Origin: an uncultured bacterium
GTDB taxonomy: Bacteria > Bacillota > Clostridia > Lachnospirales > Lachnospiraceae
DNA: 64,000 nucleotides
Direction: 5' to 3'
NCBI GenBank assembly: GCA_947651225.1
Contig: CANSYK010000010.1
Location: 1 to 64,000, forward strand
Part shown: positions 50,179-59,881 of the stretch, in pieces
Position numbering within the stretch: position 1 is the first letter of the stretch
Layout of the letters: each line of letters starts with the position of its first letter
Program-made: the position numbers and the translations under genes
Notes under the pieces: generated by a model
Told to the model about the DNA's origin: nothing
The model's database searches: none
The model's input: only the letters and a program-made list of their open reading frames with translations

Positions 50179-50727
50179 ATGGCATTAGAAAAAGTTTATG
50201 ATTATTTTCACAATTATGATAAGCAGACTTATCAGGTTGTAGCTTGTATGGGAAATGAGCCATCGGAGCAAGATATAAAAAATTTTGAAAATCAGTATGG
50301 GATAAATCTTCCTGCTGATTTTAGAGAATTTACTATGTCCCCATTAAGCGGGCTTTATATGGAGGTGCGGGAAGAAATATGGCCGCAAGCGAAGCTGTAT
50401 GATATAGGGCCGTTTTGGTCGTTCTGCCGTGGGATTATAGTTTATGGAATTGCTAATGGAATACCCGATTTTTTGGACATCCGTGAAAAGACAAAAGAAC
50501 TGCATGATGAAGGTTTTACTGATTTTATTCCATTCTTGTCCATCATAGGAAATGGCGATGAAATATTCTGTTTTGATAAGGACAAAAAAATAGTTCTTCT
50601 TGACTACTATACAACAGGAGAAGCTACACCAATTGAAGGGACTTTTTCAGATTGTTTGATGAACCAAATTGCGGAGTTGGAAGAACGGAAAAACAAGAAA
50701 CTCCGGGGAGAGGATAAAATTGACTAA
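50179..50727 (+). CDS. SMI1/KNR4 family protein (immunity-type)
   Basis: SEQDIKNFENQYGINLPADFREFTMSPLSGLY...GNGDEIFCFD. Confidence 0.8.
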   Translation: MALEKVYDYFHNYDKQTYQVVACMGNEPSEQDIKNFENQYGINLPADFREFTMSPLSGLYMEVREEIWPQAKLYDIGPFWSFCRGIIVYGIANGIPDFLDIREKTKELHDEGFTDFIPFLSIIGNGDEIFCFDKDKKIVLLDYYTTGEATPIEGTFSDCLMNQIAELEERKNKKLRGEDKID

Positions 50728-50939
50728 TTCACGTTTGCTGGAAAATGAAAAAATCGGGATTGCCTGAACGACCTGCTGACAGATACAGGATTTTCAAGTT
50801 ATTTTTGAGTTGCAGTCTTTTGGAACTGTCCATTGCTTTTGCGTTTATAGATGAAGGACAGAGTGGAAATCTGCAAAGGATTGAGGCATAATTTTTATGC
50901 TGGCAGAGTCAAAATTTTATATGAAGGGAATGGAGAACA

Positions 50940-51194
50940 GTGAAAAAATATCAATGTCCTTGTTGTGGGTATTACACATTTAATGTTCCTGCAAATGAAG
51001 ACTGCGGATTTATTTGTCCAGTTTGTTTTTGGGAAAATGATCCTTTCATTGCTTCCGATAGTGAGCCGAGCGACTCCAATCATGGAATAACATTAAAAAA
51101 GGCAAAAAGCAACTATTTGAAATTTGGTGCTTGCGAAAAAGAAATGCTATGCCATGTCCGTCCGCCAAAAGATGATGAAAAAGAGCAGTTATAA
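50940..51194 (+). CDS. CPCC family cysteine-rich protein (immunity-type)
   Basis: KKYQCPCCGYYTFNVPANEDCGFICPVCFWENDPF. Confidence 0.85.
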   Translation: MKKYQCPCCGYYTFNVPANEDCGFICPVCFWENDPFIASDSEPSDSNHGITLKKAKSNYLKFGACEKEMLCHVRPPKDDEKEQL

Positions 51195-51402
51195 TGTGTG
51201 GATAGGCGGGAGTGTTGTGACCAAAGATATACGGGACGAGGTTGCTGCTGCGGGCAGTTCCTGCAGGGGGATTCGTGAGATTATGGAAGAAGGACAGAAA
51301 TATTATTTTAAGAAGAGAGTTTTTGATGTGGAAGTATAACAGGTATTCGGGAAGCGGTTGTAAATTTAGAACCGTCTTGTCGTATTATCGGAATGGAAAC
51401 AG

Positions 51403-52752
51403 GTGGAAAAGATGGCGGCAACAAAAGATATGACAACTGGCAATCCGGCCAGACTGCTGTTTGGTTTTTCGCTGCCCTTAATGTTGGGGAATGTTTTTCA
51501 ACAGTTTTATACGATTGTGGATACAATCATTGTGGGGCAGGGAGTGGGAATGCAGGCCCTGGCATCTATTGGTGCAGCCGACTGGCTGAACTGGCTGTTT
51601 TTGTGGATGGCGGCTGGCATGACACAGGGTTTTTCGATTCTCTTTGCACAGTATTATGGGGGAAAGGATGATAAATCATTACATAAATCCATTGGAAATG
51701 CAGTTATCCTTACCATCGGGGCGGCAGTTGTGCTGACTGTGGTGGGGGAATTTATGGCACCGCCGATGCTGGCACTTTTGAAAACACCAGAAGATATTAT
51801 TGCAGGTTCCCTGACCTATCTGCGGGTTATGATTGGCGGCCTTACGGTCATCATGTTTTACAATCTGGAAGCCTCTCTTTTAAGGGCGCTGGGGGATGGA
51901 CGTTCTCCTTTAATAGCCATGGTAATTGCTTCCTGCACGAATATAGGGTTGGATTTATTGTTTGTGATGGGATTCCATTTGGGCATTGCCGGTGCGGCTG
52001 CGGCAACGCTGATTGCACAGGGGATTTCCTGCATTTATTGCTTTGTTGTCTTTCGCAGGATTTCCTTTTTGAAACTGAAGCGTCAGGATTTTGTAATAGA
52101 TATCAGCTTGGCAAAGAGGCTTTTAAGGCTGGGGATGCCTGTTATGCTCCAGGATGCGATCATCAGTGTTGGCGGAATGGTGCTCCAGTCAGTCATAAAT
52201 GGGTTCGGTGTATTGTTTGTAGCGGGTTTCACAGCAACGAATAAATTGTATGGTATTTTAGAGACAGCAGCCATTTCATACGGGTATGCAATCTCTACTT
52301 TTGTGGCTCAGAATAAAGGGGCGGGAAACGATGGGCGGATCAAAGTGGGCATGAGGAAAGGGATCGTTATGGCGTTTGCTACCTCAGTGCTGATTTCTGT
52401 CCTTATGTTCATATGGGGAAAAGATGTACTTTCTTTGTTCATTTCAGCAGAAGAAGTACAGGCGGAACAGGTATTGCAGATTGCCCATCATTATTTGATG
52501 GTTATGAGCGCTTTCCTGATTATATTGTATGCCCTGCATACTTATCGCAGCGCCCTGCAGGGGATGGGAGATACTGTTATACCCATGGTATCCGGAATGG
52601 TAGAGTTTACTATGAGGGTATCTGCCGCCATATTTCTGCCACGGTTCATAGGGCAGGAAGGAATATTTTATGCAGAGATTCTGGCATGGTCGGGAGCCTG
52701 TGTGCTGCTGGTAACGGTGTATTACAAAAGGATTGCATTTTCCAAAACATAA
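51403..52752 (+). CDS. MATE family efflux transporter
   Basis: LFGFSLPLMLGNVFQQFYTIVDTIIVGQGVGMQALASIGAADWLNWLF. Confidence 0.93.
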   Translation: MEKMAATKDMTTGNPARLLFGFSLPLMLGNVFQQFYTIVDTIIVGQGVGMQALASIGAADWLNWLFLWMAAGMTQGFSILFAQYYGGKDDKSLHKSIGNAVILTIGAAVVLTVVGEFMAPPMLALLKTPEDIIAGSLTYLRVMIGGLTVIMFYNLEASLLRALGDGRSPLIAMVIASCTNIGLDLLFVMGFHLGIAGAAAATLIAQGISCIYCFVVFRRISFLKLKRQDFVIDISLAKRLLRLGMPVMLQDAIISVGGMVLQSVINGFGVLFVAGFTATNKLYGILETAAISYGYAISTFVAQNKGAGNDGRIKVGMRKGIVMAFATSVLISVLMFIWGKDVLSLFISAEEVQAEQVLQIAHHYLMVMSAFLIILYALHTYRSALQGMGDTVIPMVSGMVEFTMRVSAAIFLPRFIGQEGIFYAEILAWSGACVLLVTVYYKRIAFSKT

Positions 52753-52828
52753 AAGAGGGAAAATGTTATAAAATAAAAGTGAAAACAAGAAAATAAAATG
52801 ACAAACACGTGGCAAACTACTGTTATAT

Positions 52829-52959
52829 GATGAGTGCGGAAGATATAGCCAAAGAGCTAAATTGTTCAAAATCTCATGCCTACAAGAGTGTAAAAGAACT
52901 GAACAGGGGACTTGCAGGACGGGGGTATATTACAATGGCAGGACGGTATGGCTTATAAG
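52829..52959 (+). pseudogene. Excisionase/HTH-like remnant
   Basis: Frame reads MMSAEDIAKELNCSKSHAYKSVKELNRGLAGRGYITMAGRYGL*. Confidence 0.55.
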
Positions 52960-53200
52960 GAGAAAGATACGAAAAAGTGGTCGGTGTAACGGTTTGAAAC
53001 AACGGCAAAAGGAGAGAAGAAAAAGCGGAGAAAGAGAGGATTTGAAACAAAAAGAGGAACGTTAGAGTATGAGAGACAAAAGAAATTGAGCAGTAGCCGA
53101 AGCCTGGATATGAAGTTGAGCGAGATTACCGCTTCACAAATCATACAGTGGCAGAACGAAATGCAGACAAAGGGATATTCGGAAAGCCATTATCAAAAAG
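52960..53200 (+). pseudogene. Tyrosine integrase N-terminal remnant with internal deletion/frameshifts
   Basis: KEKDTKKWSV..RFETTAKGE...RGFETKRG..EYERQKKLSSSRSLDMKLSE then ITASQIIQWQNEMQTKGYSESHYQK. Confidence 0.6.
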
Positions 53201-53630
53201 CCTCGCCGTGGCCCGCTACGTTGCTAAGCGCCAGTGGCGCTTGTTTAGCAAGGATCGAAGCGGAGCGTAGAACTACGTTTTTTTCTTTGCACTCGGAAAA
53301 ACATTCTTCGTAACTTGTTCATTTAATTTATTTACAGTTCCTAAGAAAGTGAAGCACATGGGAAATTCCGATTGTAAACTAACGATTCTATAGGTGCTTA
53401 TCACACCTCATAGAGTTTTAATAAAATCCTCCAAATTCCTTGAAAACAATGGATTTATCACAATGTGCTCGCCTTATCCCTTTATATGGCTTCACACAAT
53501 GTTACTCTTTTTTTGATTGCTCATAAGGGCAAAATCAAGGGCAAGAAAATCTCATAACAAGATATAACAAAGTGTGGCAATCGGAGAACTGTGATATATG
53601 TGCGAATATATTATACTGGAGGATTTCAAA

Positions 53631-54008
53631 ATGGACAAGTACATTTACGATGATAAAAATAATCTGTGGTATGAACTGCAAGGAGATTATCATATTCCTT
53701 GTCTTGTTTTACCTGCCGAGGAAGAACAGCCAATAGGCGTATGGGGACAGCGTCATTTGCGCTATCTCAAAGAGTACCGCAGAGGTACATATATTAATCT
53801 ACTGACAAGCGGCAAACTCATCGCTTCCCTTGCAGAGATTGATAAACAGGCGCAAGAACGCTTTGAAAGGCTCATTGAGGGCATGAAACAGGCACAGGGT
53901 ATTACGGAACAGTTAAAGGCTGAAAACGCTTTTGAATGGATAGGACGAGTGAATAATATACGAGCGTGTGCAGAGGGGATTGTAAATGAGGAAATAATCT
54001 ACGCATAA
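53631..54008 (+). CDS. TnpV-type transposon-encoded protein
   Basis: YIYDDKNNLWYELQGDYHIPCLVLPAEEEQPIGVWGQRHLRYLKEYRRGTYINLLTSGKL. Confidence 0.8.
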   Translation: MDKYIYDDKNNLWYELQGDYHIPCLVLPAEEEQPIGVWGQRHLRYLKEYRRGTYINLLTSGKLIASLAEIDKQAQERFERLIEGMKQAQGITEQLKAENAFEWIGRVNNIRACAEGIVNEEIIYA

Positions 54009-54070
54009 CAGACTGGCGGCAGAGGTCTAAACTCTGTCGCCTATTGACTTTTTGATGATTTTGATTATAA

Positions 54071-54100
54071 TAAATCACATGATGTAAAACAAGTGATTTA
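54071..54100. promoter_or_regulatory. Dyad operator overlapping the tetR-family promoter region
   Basis: TAAATCAC(54071-54078)...GTGATTTA(54093-54100). Confidence 0.5.
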
Positions 54101-54103
54101 AAA

Positions 54104-54700
54104 ATGGAGAATAAAAATATGCCACCGAAAGCAAAATTTACAAAAGCAGAAATTATTGAAGCCGCATTAAATATTGTCAGGACAGACGGATATGAAGCTT
54201 TAACTTCCAGAGCATTGGGAACATACCTCGCCAGCTCTGCAAGACCGATTTTTACTGTATTCAAAAATATGGAAGAAGTTCAGCAGGCTATGATTGAGGC
54301 AGCTAAAACTTTGTATTTAGAATATGTCAATAAAGGTTTAGCAGCGGCGCACCCTTTCAAAGGCGTAGGTACGCAATATATTCTTTTTTCTGTTAATGAG
54401 TCAAAACTTTTTCAGCTCCTCTTTATGACGGAGCAAAAACAAATTCCCGACTTATCAGGTGTACTTCCGCTGATAGATGAAAGTTATGAGCAAATTCTAT
54501 TGTCAATTCAAGATGATTACAAAATTTGCAAGGCATCTGCGAAAAAACTATATCATCATCTTTGGATATATACACACGGAATTGCATCGCTTTGTGCCAC
54601 AAAAATGTGCCGCTTTACAGACGAAGAAATCAGTACAATGATTACTGAGGTATGTATGAGCATTTTGAAAAAGATAAAGGAAGAAGAAAATAATGATTAA
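54104..54700 (+). CDS. TetR/AcrR family transcriptional regulator
   Basis: FTKAEIIEAALNIVRTDGYEALTSRALGTYLASSARPIFTVFKNMEEV. Confidence 0.9.
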   Translation: MENKNMPPKAKFTKAEIIEAALNIVRTDGYEALTSRALGTYLASSARPIFTVFKNMEEVQQAMIEAAKTLYLEYVNKGLAAAHPFKGVGTQYILFSVNESKLFQLLFMTEQKQIPDLSGVLPLIDESYEQILLSIQDDYKICKASAKKLYHHLWIYTHGIASLCATKMCRFTDEEISTMITEVCMSILKKIKEEENND

Positions 54701-55385
54701 AGCGAGAAATATAATAAAATCATACGGAAACGGAGAAAGCCGATTTCAAGTATTAAAGGACATTAGTCTTGATATTGAGGATAATGATTTTGTGGTTATT
54801 CTCGGCGCATCAGGTTCTGGCAAGTCAACCTTTTTGAATGTAATTTCAGGCCTTGAACGCCCTGACAGCGGTAAAGTGTTTTATGACGGAAAGGATATTA
54901 CAGCACTTTCTGATAATGAAGTAACTTCATTTCGTAAGGAAAATGTCGGATTTATTTTTCAGCAGTATTATCTGCTGCCCAATATGAGCGTTGATAAAAA
55001 TGTGAAAATGGGTGCTGATTTAGCAAATAATAAAGATTATAAAACTGTCATTGAAGCGATTGGACTCGGAGAAAAACTACATAAATATCCCAGCGAACTT
55101 TCGGGTGGCGAACAGCAAAGAGTATCTATTGCAAGAGCTTTGGCAAAAAGACCGAGAGTATTATTTCTTGACGAACCGACAGGGGCATTAGACGAACAAA
55201 CAGGACGACAGGTTCTTGATTATATCTGTAAACTTCAAAAGGAATATGATTTTATAATCGTAATGGTAACGCACAATTTGAATATTGCGGAAATGGCAAA
55301 CACAGTTATAAAAATGAATAGCGGAAAAATATTTGAAATTTACACAAATGAAGCACAAAAGACCGCTTATGAGATAGGGTGGTGA
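54693..55385 (+). CDS. ABC transporter ATP-binding protein (MacB/LolD type)
   Basis: ILGASGSGKSTFLNVISGLERPDSG; LSGGEQQRVSIARAL; FLDEPTGALD. Confidence 0.94.
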   Translation: MIKARNIIKSYGNGESRFQVLKDISLDIEDNDFVVILGASGSGKSTFLNVISGLERPDSGKVFYDGKDITALSDNEVTSFRKENVGFIFQQYYLLPNMSVDKNVKMGADLANNKDYKTVIEAIGLGEKLHKYPSELSGGEQQRVSIARALAKRPRVLFLDEPTGALDEQTGRQVLDYICKLQKEYDFIIVMVTHNLNIAEMANTVIKMNSGKIFEIYTNEAQKTAYEIGW

Positions 55386-55389
55386 TGGT

Positions 55390-56540
55390 ATGCTCGTTGG
55401 AATAAAAAATGTTTCAAAACTCATTGGCATTTCCATTATCGCCTGTTGTGCTGTACTTGTTTGTGCAATGTTTCTGAACTTTTATTTTGATGTTCGGTTA
55501 ATTGAGAGTGAAATAACATCTGAATTATCAATGTTTTTTTATAATGCTCAGGTTTCTACCGCAAAAGTCATTTGCCTTGTAAGTGGCGGATGCTTGCTTT
55601 TAACTGCGGTTGTTATGTTGTTGCTTTATATTAAGCATTATATTGACACGCATAAGAAGGAACTTGGGATATTAAAGGCATTGGGATATTCAAATATCAA
55701 AATTGCAAAAAGCTTTTGGGTATTCGGAATTAGTACTTTTATCGGAACTGCAATCGGATATGCAGGAGCATTTCTTATAATGCCGTGGTTTTATGCTCTA
55801 CAAAATGAAGATAAAATGCTTCCTGAGATAACTATCAATTTTCATCCAAGCATTTTATTTTGTGGTATTGCCGACTGTGTGTTTTTCGGCACTTTCGGTT
55901 TATTACGCTTGGTACAAATTAAAAAAGCCTGTGTTGTTGCTTTTGAAAGATAATCCGCAAACTGCTTCTAAAACACCAAATCACAGAATCGAAAAAAACA
56001 GAGAATTGTCGTTTGTAGAGGATTTGAAAAGGAATACCTTGAAATCTAAAAAGGCACTTGTATTTTTCATTATTTTTGCTTCGTTTTGCTTCGTTTTGCT
56101 TTTCAGCTATGACACAAATGTCGTTTAGTATGAAAGATTTATCAAGTGAAATGAAGGGTGTGATGATGTTGGTCATCGGACTTGTATTAGCGTTTACAAC
56201 TCTGTTTCTTGCTATAACTACAGTAATAAAGGGAAATACAAAAACTATTGCTATGGTGAGGGTATTCGGCTATTCGCAGAAAGAATGTTGCAGGGCAATT
56301 TTAGGAGGATACAGATCGATGTCCTATATTGGTTTTATAATTGGAACAGTATATCAATATGGATTGTTGAGGCTTATGGTGGATATTGTATTTAAGGATG
56401 TTGAGGGTGTACCTACATATAAATTTGACTTTCCTGTTATGTTTATTTCTCTTGTTTGTTTTATCACGATTTATGAAATTCTGATGTATGTATATTCCGA
56501 AAAAATTAAGAAGATTTCTATCAAGGAAATTATGATTTAA
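55390..56540 (+). pseudogene. FtsX-like ABC permease broken by two frameshifts
   Basis: Three successive frames (ORFs 55390..55953, 55862..56128, 56058..56540) carry consecutive parts of one FtsX-like permease. Confidence 0.8.
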
Positions 56541-56699
56541 GGAGTTTGGACAGGCTGTAGGATTGGCGGGATTTTACAATTTGCAGACTAAATGATTTAA
56601 TGATAAAATGTCGTTGAATACTATAATTAAATTGGAATCTAAAAATGGAAAATTAGAGAAATGTATTGTTTATGCAATAAAGATTTAGTGGTGGAATAA

Positions 56700-57029
56700 A
56701 TGGAAAAAGAATTTCATTTAATGTCGCTGCATGTCAATAAAGTGCTGGATGAAGACAGTAATATAGTAAAAGAAGACGGTCTTATGGACAGTTTTTTCTA
56801 TACATTAAATAATATGGAAGTGGCAAAAATTATCCATAATGCTAAAATAGTGTATCAGGAAGGCGGGAAAAATTGTTTGCTGACAGATATTCAAGTGTCA
56901 AGAAATGGGAAAAAGGGGATTTTTAGAGGGGTGGCAGATAATGACACGTTAGATGAGATATGTAGTAAAATTATGAATAACAGAGAATTTGTGAAGGAAA
57001 GGATATCAGTTTATTTTGTCTACACATGA
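56700..57029 (+). CDS. Hypothetical protein
   Basis: Single ORF MEKEFHLMSLHVNKVLDEDSNIVKEDGLMDSFFYTLNNMEVAKI. Confidence 0.45.
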   Translation: MEKEFHLMSLHVNKVLDEDSNIVKEDGLMDSFFYTLNNMEVAKIIHNAKIVYQEGGKNCLLTDIQVSRNGKKGIFRGVADNDTLDEICSKIMNNREFVKERISVYFVYT

Positions 57030-57227
57030 AGAAGATTTTTTGGATTTTATCCGATATAAATATGAAAAGTATGGTTTGGAATAAAAGGGGCAGAAATACA
57101 AAATAGAAAAATTGTTAGAACGATAAGAAATGTGGGGCGTGGCGGTTGCTATGCCCTATATTTTTATAGTAAACGGATTGAGGAAATGATATAATCAAGA
57201 TAAAATTTACTGAGGAGATTATAAATT

Positions 57228-57749
57228 ATGGACGATTTTGAAATCAGCACGGAACATTTAGTGCTAAAGCCCTTAGGAAAGAAATATCTAAAGTCGACAA
57301 TTCTATATGCGATGGATTATGAAAATACAAAATATATGTGCCATTTGCCGGATGAAACCGTTGAAGAAGTAGAAGATTTTTTAGCAGATGTTGAGAATGA
57401 ATGGAAAAAGGAACAACCGGAATTTTTAGAATTTGCAATTATATATAATGACATACATATTGGTGCAGTTAGTGTGTATTTTGAAAATGATTCAGGTGAA
57501 CTTGGTTGGATAATTAATAAGAATTATTGGAGACGTGGATTTGCGTATGAAGCGGCAAGGGCACTTATTAATTATATAAAAACTGAAATAAAAATAAGCC
57601 ATTTTCTGGCGCATTGTGATACTGAGAATATTGCTTCATATAAAATTATGGAAAAACTTGGTATGAACAAAACTGGCGAGTGGGGTGGACGAAGAAATAA
57701 ATCTGCATCAGAAGATAGCTTAGAATACCAATATGAAATGTATTTATAG
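57228..57749 (+). CDS. GNAT family N-acetyltransferase
   Basis: FEISTEHLVLKPLGKKYLKSTILYAMDYENTKYMCHLPDET...ELGWIINKNYWRRGFAYEAARALINYI. Confidence 0.88.
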   Translation: MDDFEISTEHLVLKPLGKKYLKSTILYAMDYENTKYMCHLPDETVEEVEDFLADVENEWKKEQPEFLEFAIIYNDIHIGAVSVYFENDSGELGWIINKNYWRRGFAYEAARALINYIKTEIKISHFLAHCDTENIASYKIMEKLGMNKTGEWGGRRNKSASEDSLEYQYEMYL

Positions 57750-58064
57750 ATCGTATAATTTTTTGGGGATAGTTTACTTGTGTTGCAAGCTGCTTCCGTC
57801 CGACAAGTTTCCCCAAATCCAGTTATACTTCTTTTATGAGATAGCGTATAATGGAGTCAGTGACAAAAAAATTAAGAATTTTATTGCAGGAGATAACGCC
57901 GATAAAGCATTAGAAACGGTTCAGGAGATTTATAGGCAATTTGCGAATATGCAGCAGCAAGATAAGTGGAGGGAGGAAGAAATTTAATGAAAATTTGATA
58001 GAAATACGAGTATGGTTGTGGTATTCTATTAGCGATACAAATCAGGTTTTGAAGGAGATATTAG

Positions 58065-58382
58065 ATGAAAAAAGTTAAGCTGCTGCTTATAGGGGCAATT
58101 AGTTTAGTTGTGTTTGGGTTTTTATTACCACAACCGATACAGGCATTATTGGTGATAATAGATACACCTATAAAAAATTTTTTTGTGATACATACACTGA
58201 GCTTGTGTATAATTGTTGGGATAATACAAGGAATATCAGAGGAGTGTGGATATTATTTTGTCCTAAAACAAATTTCAAAAAATGGGCAGTTAAAAAGTTT
58301 ACCTTTTTGGTTTGGATTAGGCAGAAGTTTGTTACATACTTTATTTGATATGGGAACAATTATCGTTACATTTACAATATAA
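58065..58382 (+). pseudogene. Truncated YhfC-type intramembrane protease-like membrane protein
   Basis: IIQGISEECGYYFVLKQISKNGQLKSLPFWFGLGRSLLHTLFD, then stops; short relative to the family. Confidence 0.5.
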
Positions 58383-58532
58383 GGGTATTTATTTTTTCTA
58401 TTGTTTCACGAATATTGAGTTTTGTGGTATTGATGAAATTAACAAAGATAGACTATCTTTCTTATCAAAAGAAAAAAGTATAATTTTGGGGATTGAGTGT
58501 ACTACTACACGCAATACTAAATAGCACATTGT

Positions 58533-59132
58533 ATGCATATGAATATCAGCCGTCAAACTGTATCAAAGTGGGAGCTGGATACAGCGCAGCCTGAAATGGA
58601 CAAGGCTATAGAACTTTGCAAACTTTTCAATTGCTCGTTGGACAACTTGTTCCGCGATGACATGGTCGCTTGTGATGAAGCGTATACGAATTTGCGTGTC
58701 GAAACTGTCCCTGCTTTCCGCTATATAAAGCATGCTGTTATAAGCTCCGATCCTGAAGGAGATGCTATCGACAGGGTATTTTCCATTGCCCGTGGCTGTG
58801 GTGTGGATAACCCACGCATCATTGGTTGGGATTTTCCACATGTGTCACAGAAACAGATCAATGTTTTCAATATGCATGGCTATGAAGCGGCATGGATACT
58901 GCCTGATGGAATTATTCCTTCCAACATGGAAATATATGAGCAGGCAGATCACAGATATGCGGCGATACACATTGAAGCGCCTTTCGGAAATCCTTTTGTG
59001 ACCATTCCCAATGCCTATAAGACGCTTATGGAGTATATGCGTGTGAACGCTCTGGAACATGCGGAAAAGGATGTTATCCCCTGCTTTGAAACCGATGGGG
59101 ATAGTATGGATATTTATATTGCTTGTAAATAG
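58533..59132 (+). pseudogene. XRE-HTH plus GyrI-like effector-domain protein, 5' truncated
   Basis: Starts inside the HTH (MNISRQTVSKWELDTAQPEMDKAIELCKLFNCSLDNLF), then an effector-like domain. Confidence 0.6.
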
Positions 59133-59301
59133 TTACTATTCACGGAGGGTTTTTCGCATGATGTTTAGAATAGCTGCGAATAGCAATTGTAAATAGCTCA
59201 TGTCAGAAGGTACCTGTATGTAGTATCTTTACAAAAGGCATCTGTCAATTTCTTGACCGATGCCTTATATAATATCCATTCATTTTTTATTGCAATTCCT
59301 T

Positions 59302-59673
59302 TTACTCCTCAACTACCGCATCATCCACAGTATAGTCTTCGAGAGAATTTTCTTTCACCTGAATACATACGAAACTAATTGCAGAATCTTTAGCCGCAAA
59401 AAACTGTCTCTTTCCAGCAGGAGAAATACGAATCCAATCACCTGCCGCAAGTTCTACATCTTCTCCATCAATAACTGCTTTCCCTTTTCCCTCAAGAACA
59501 GCATATATTTCTTCATTGTTCTTATGGGAATGAATAAAGGGTACGCTTGCTCCTGCTGGCAGGCTGTTAATACTAACTTCTGCTCCTGTTAAAGAAAGTT
59601 TGTCATGAAGTTCTGTCCTTGAATCTTGCATCACACTAATCTTGCTAAAATTTGCCATAATCTTTACCTCCAA
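59302..59673 (-). CDS. Cupin domain protein
   Basis: SVPFIHSHKNNEEIYAVLEGKGKAVIDGEDVELAAGDWIRISPAGKRQF. Confidence 0.9.
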   Translation of the reverse strand: MEVKIMANFSKISVMQDSRTELHDKLSLTGAEVSINSLPAGASVPFIHSHKNNEEIYAVLEGKGKAVIDGEDVELAAGDWIRISPAGKRQFFAAKDSAISFVCIQVKENSLEDYTVDDAVVEE

Positions 59674-59681
59674 ACATTTAT

Positions 59682-59742
59682 TGTAACTTTCATTGATACA
59701 TTAATATCATATCACCTTTTTGTTGTATCGTCAATAGTTACA
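59682..59742. promoter_or_regulatory. Inverted pair of regulator-type operators upstream of the cupin gene
   Basis: TGTAACT-N6-GATACA (59682-59700) and TGTATC-N6-AGTTACA (59724-59742). Confidence 0.6.
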
Positions 59743-59881
59743 ACGCACTTTTATAATGTATCGGAATCATACAGTGTTGAAAACGCTGCTGTTGCTGGCA
59801 ACGGAGTGAACAGTAACCCCCACCCAATTTCTATCCTATATTTTCTGGCTGCCTATAGACCATACACGCTCTAGCATTTTC

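Noticed and set aside
51124-51339. 71-aa ORF before the MATE gene
   Set aside because: Overlaps the CPCC gene end; likely an unrelated gene remnant with no identifiable domain.
59865-59874. CACGCTCTAG near the aldo/keto reductase gene as another MITE end
   Set aside because: Only ~10 bp match; a similar short match at ~16302 shows this may be chance.
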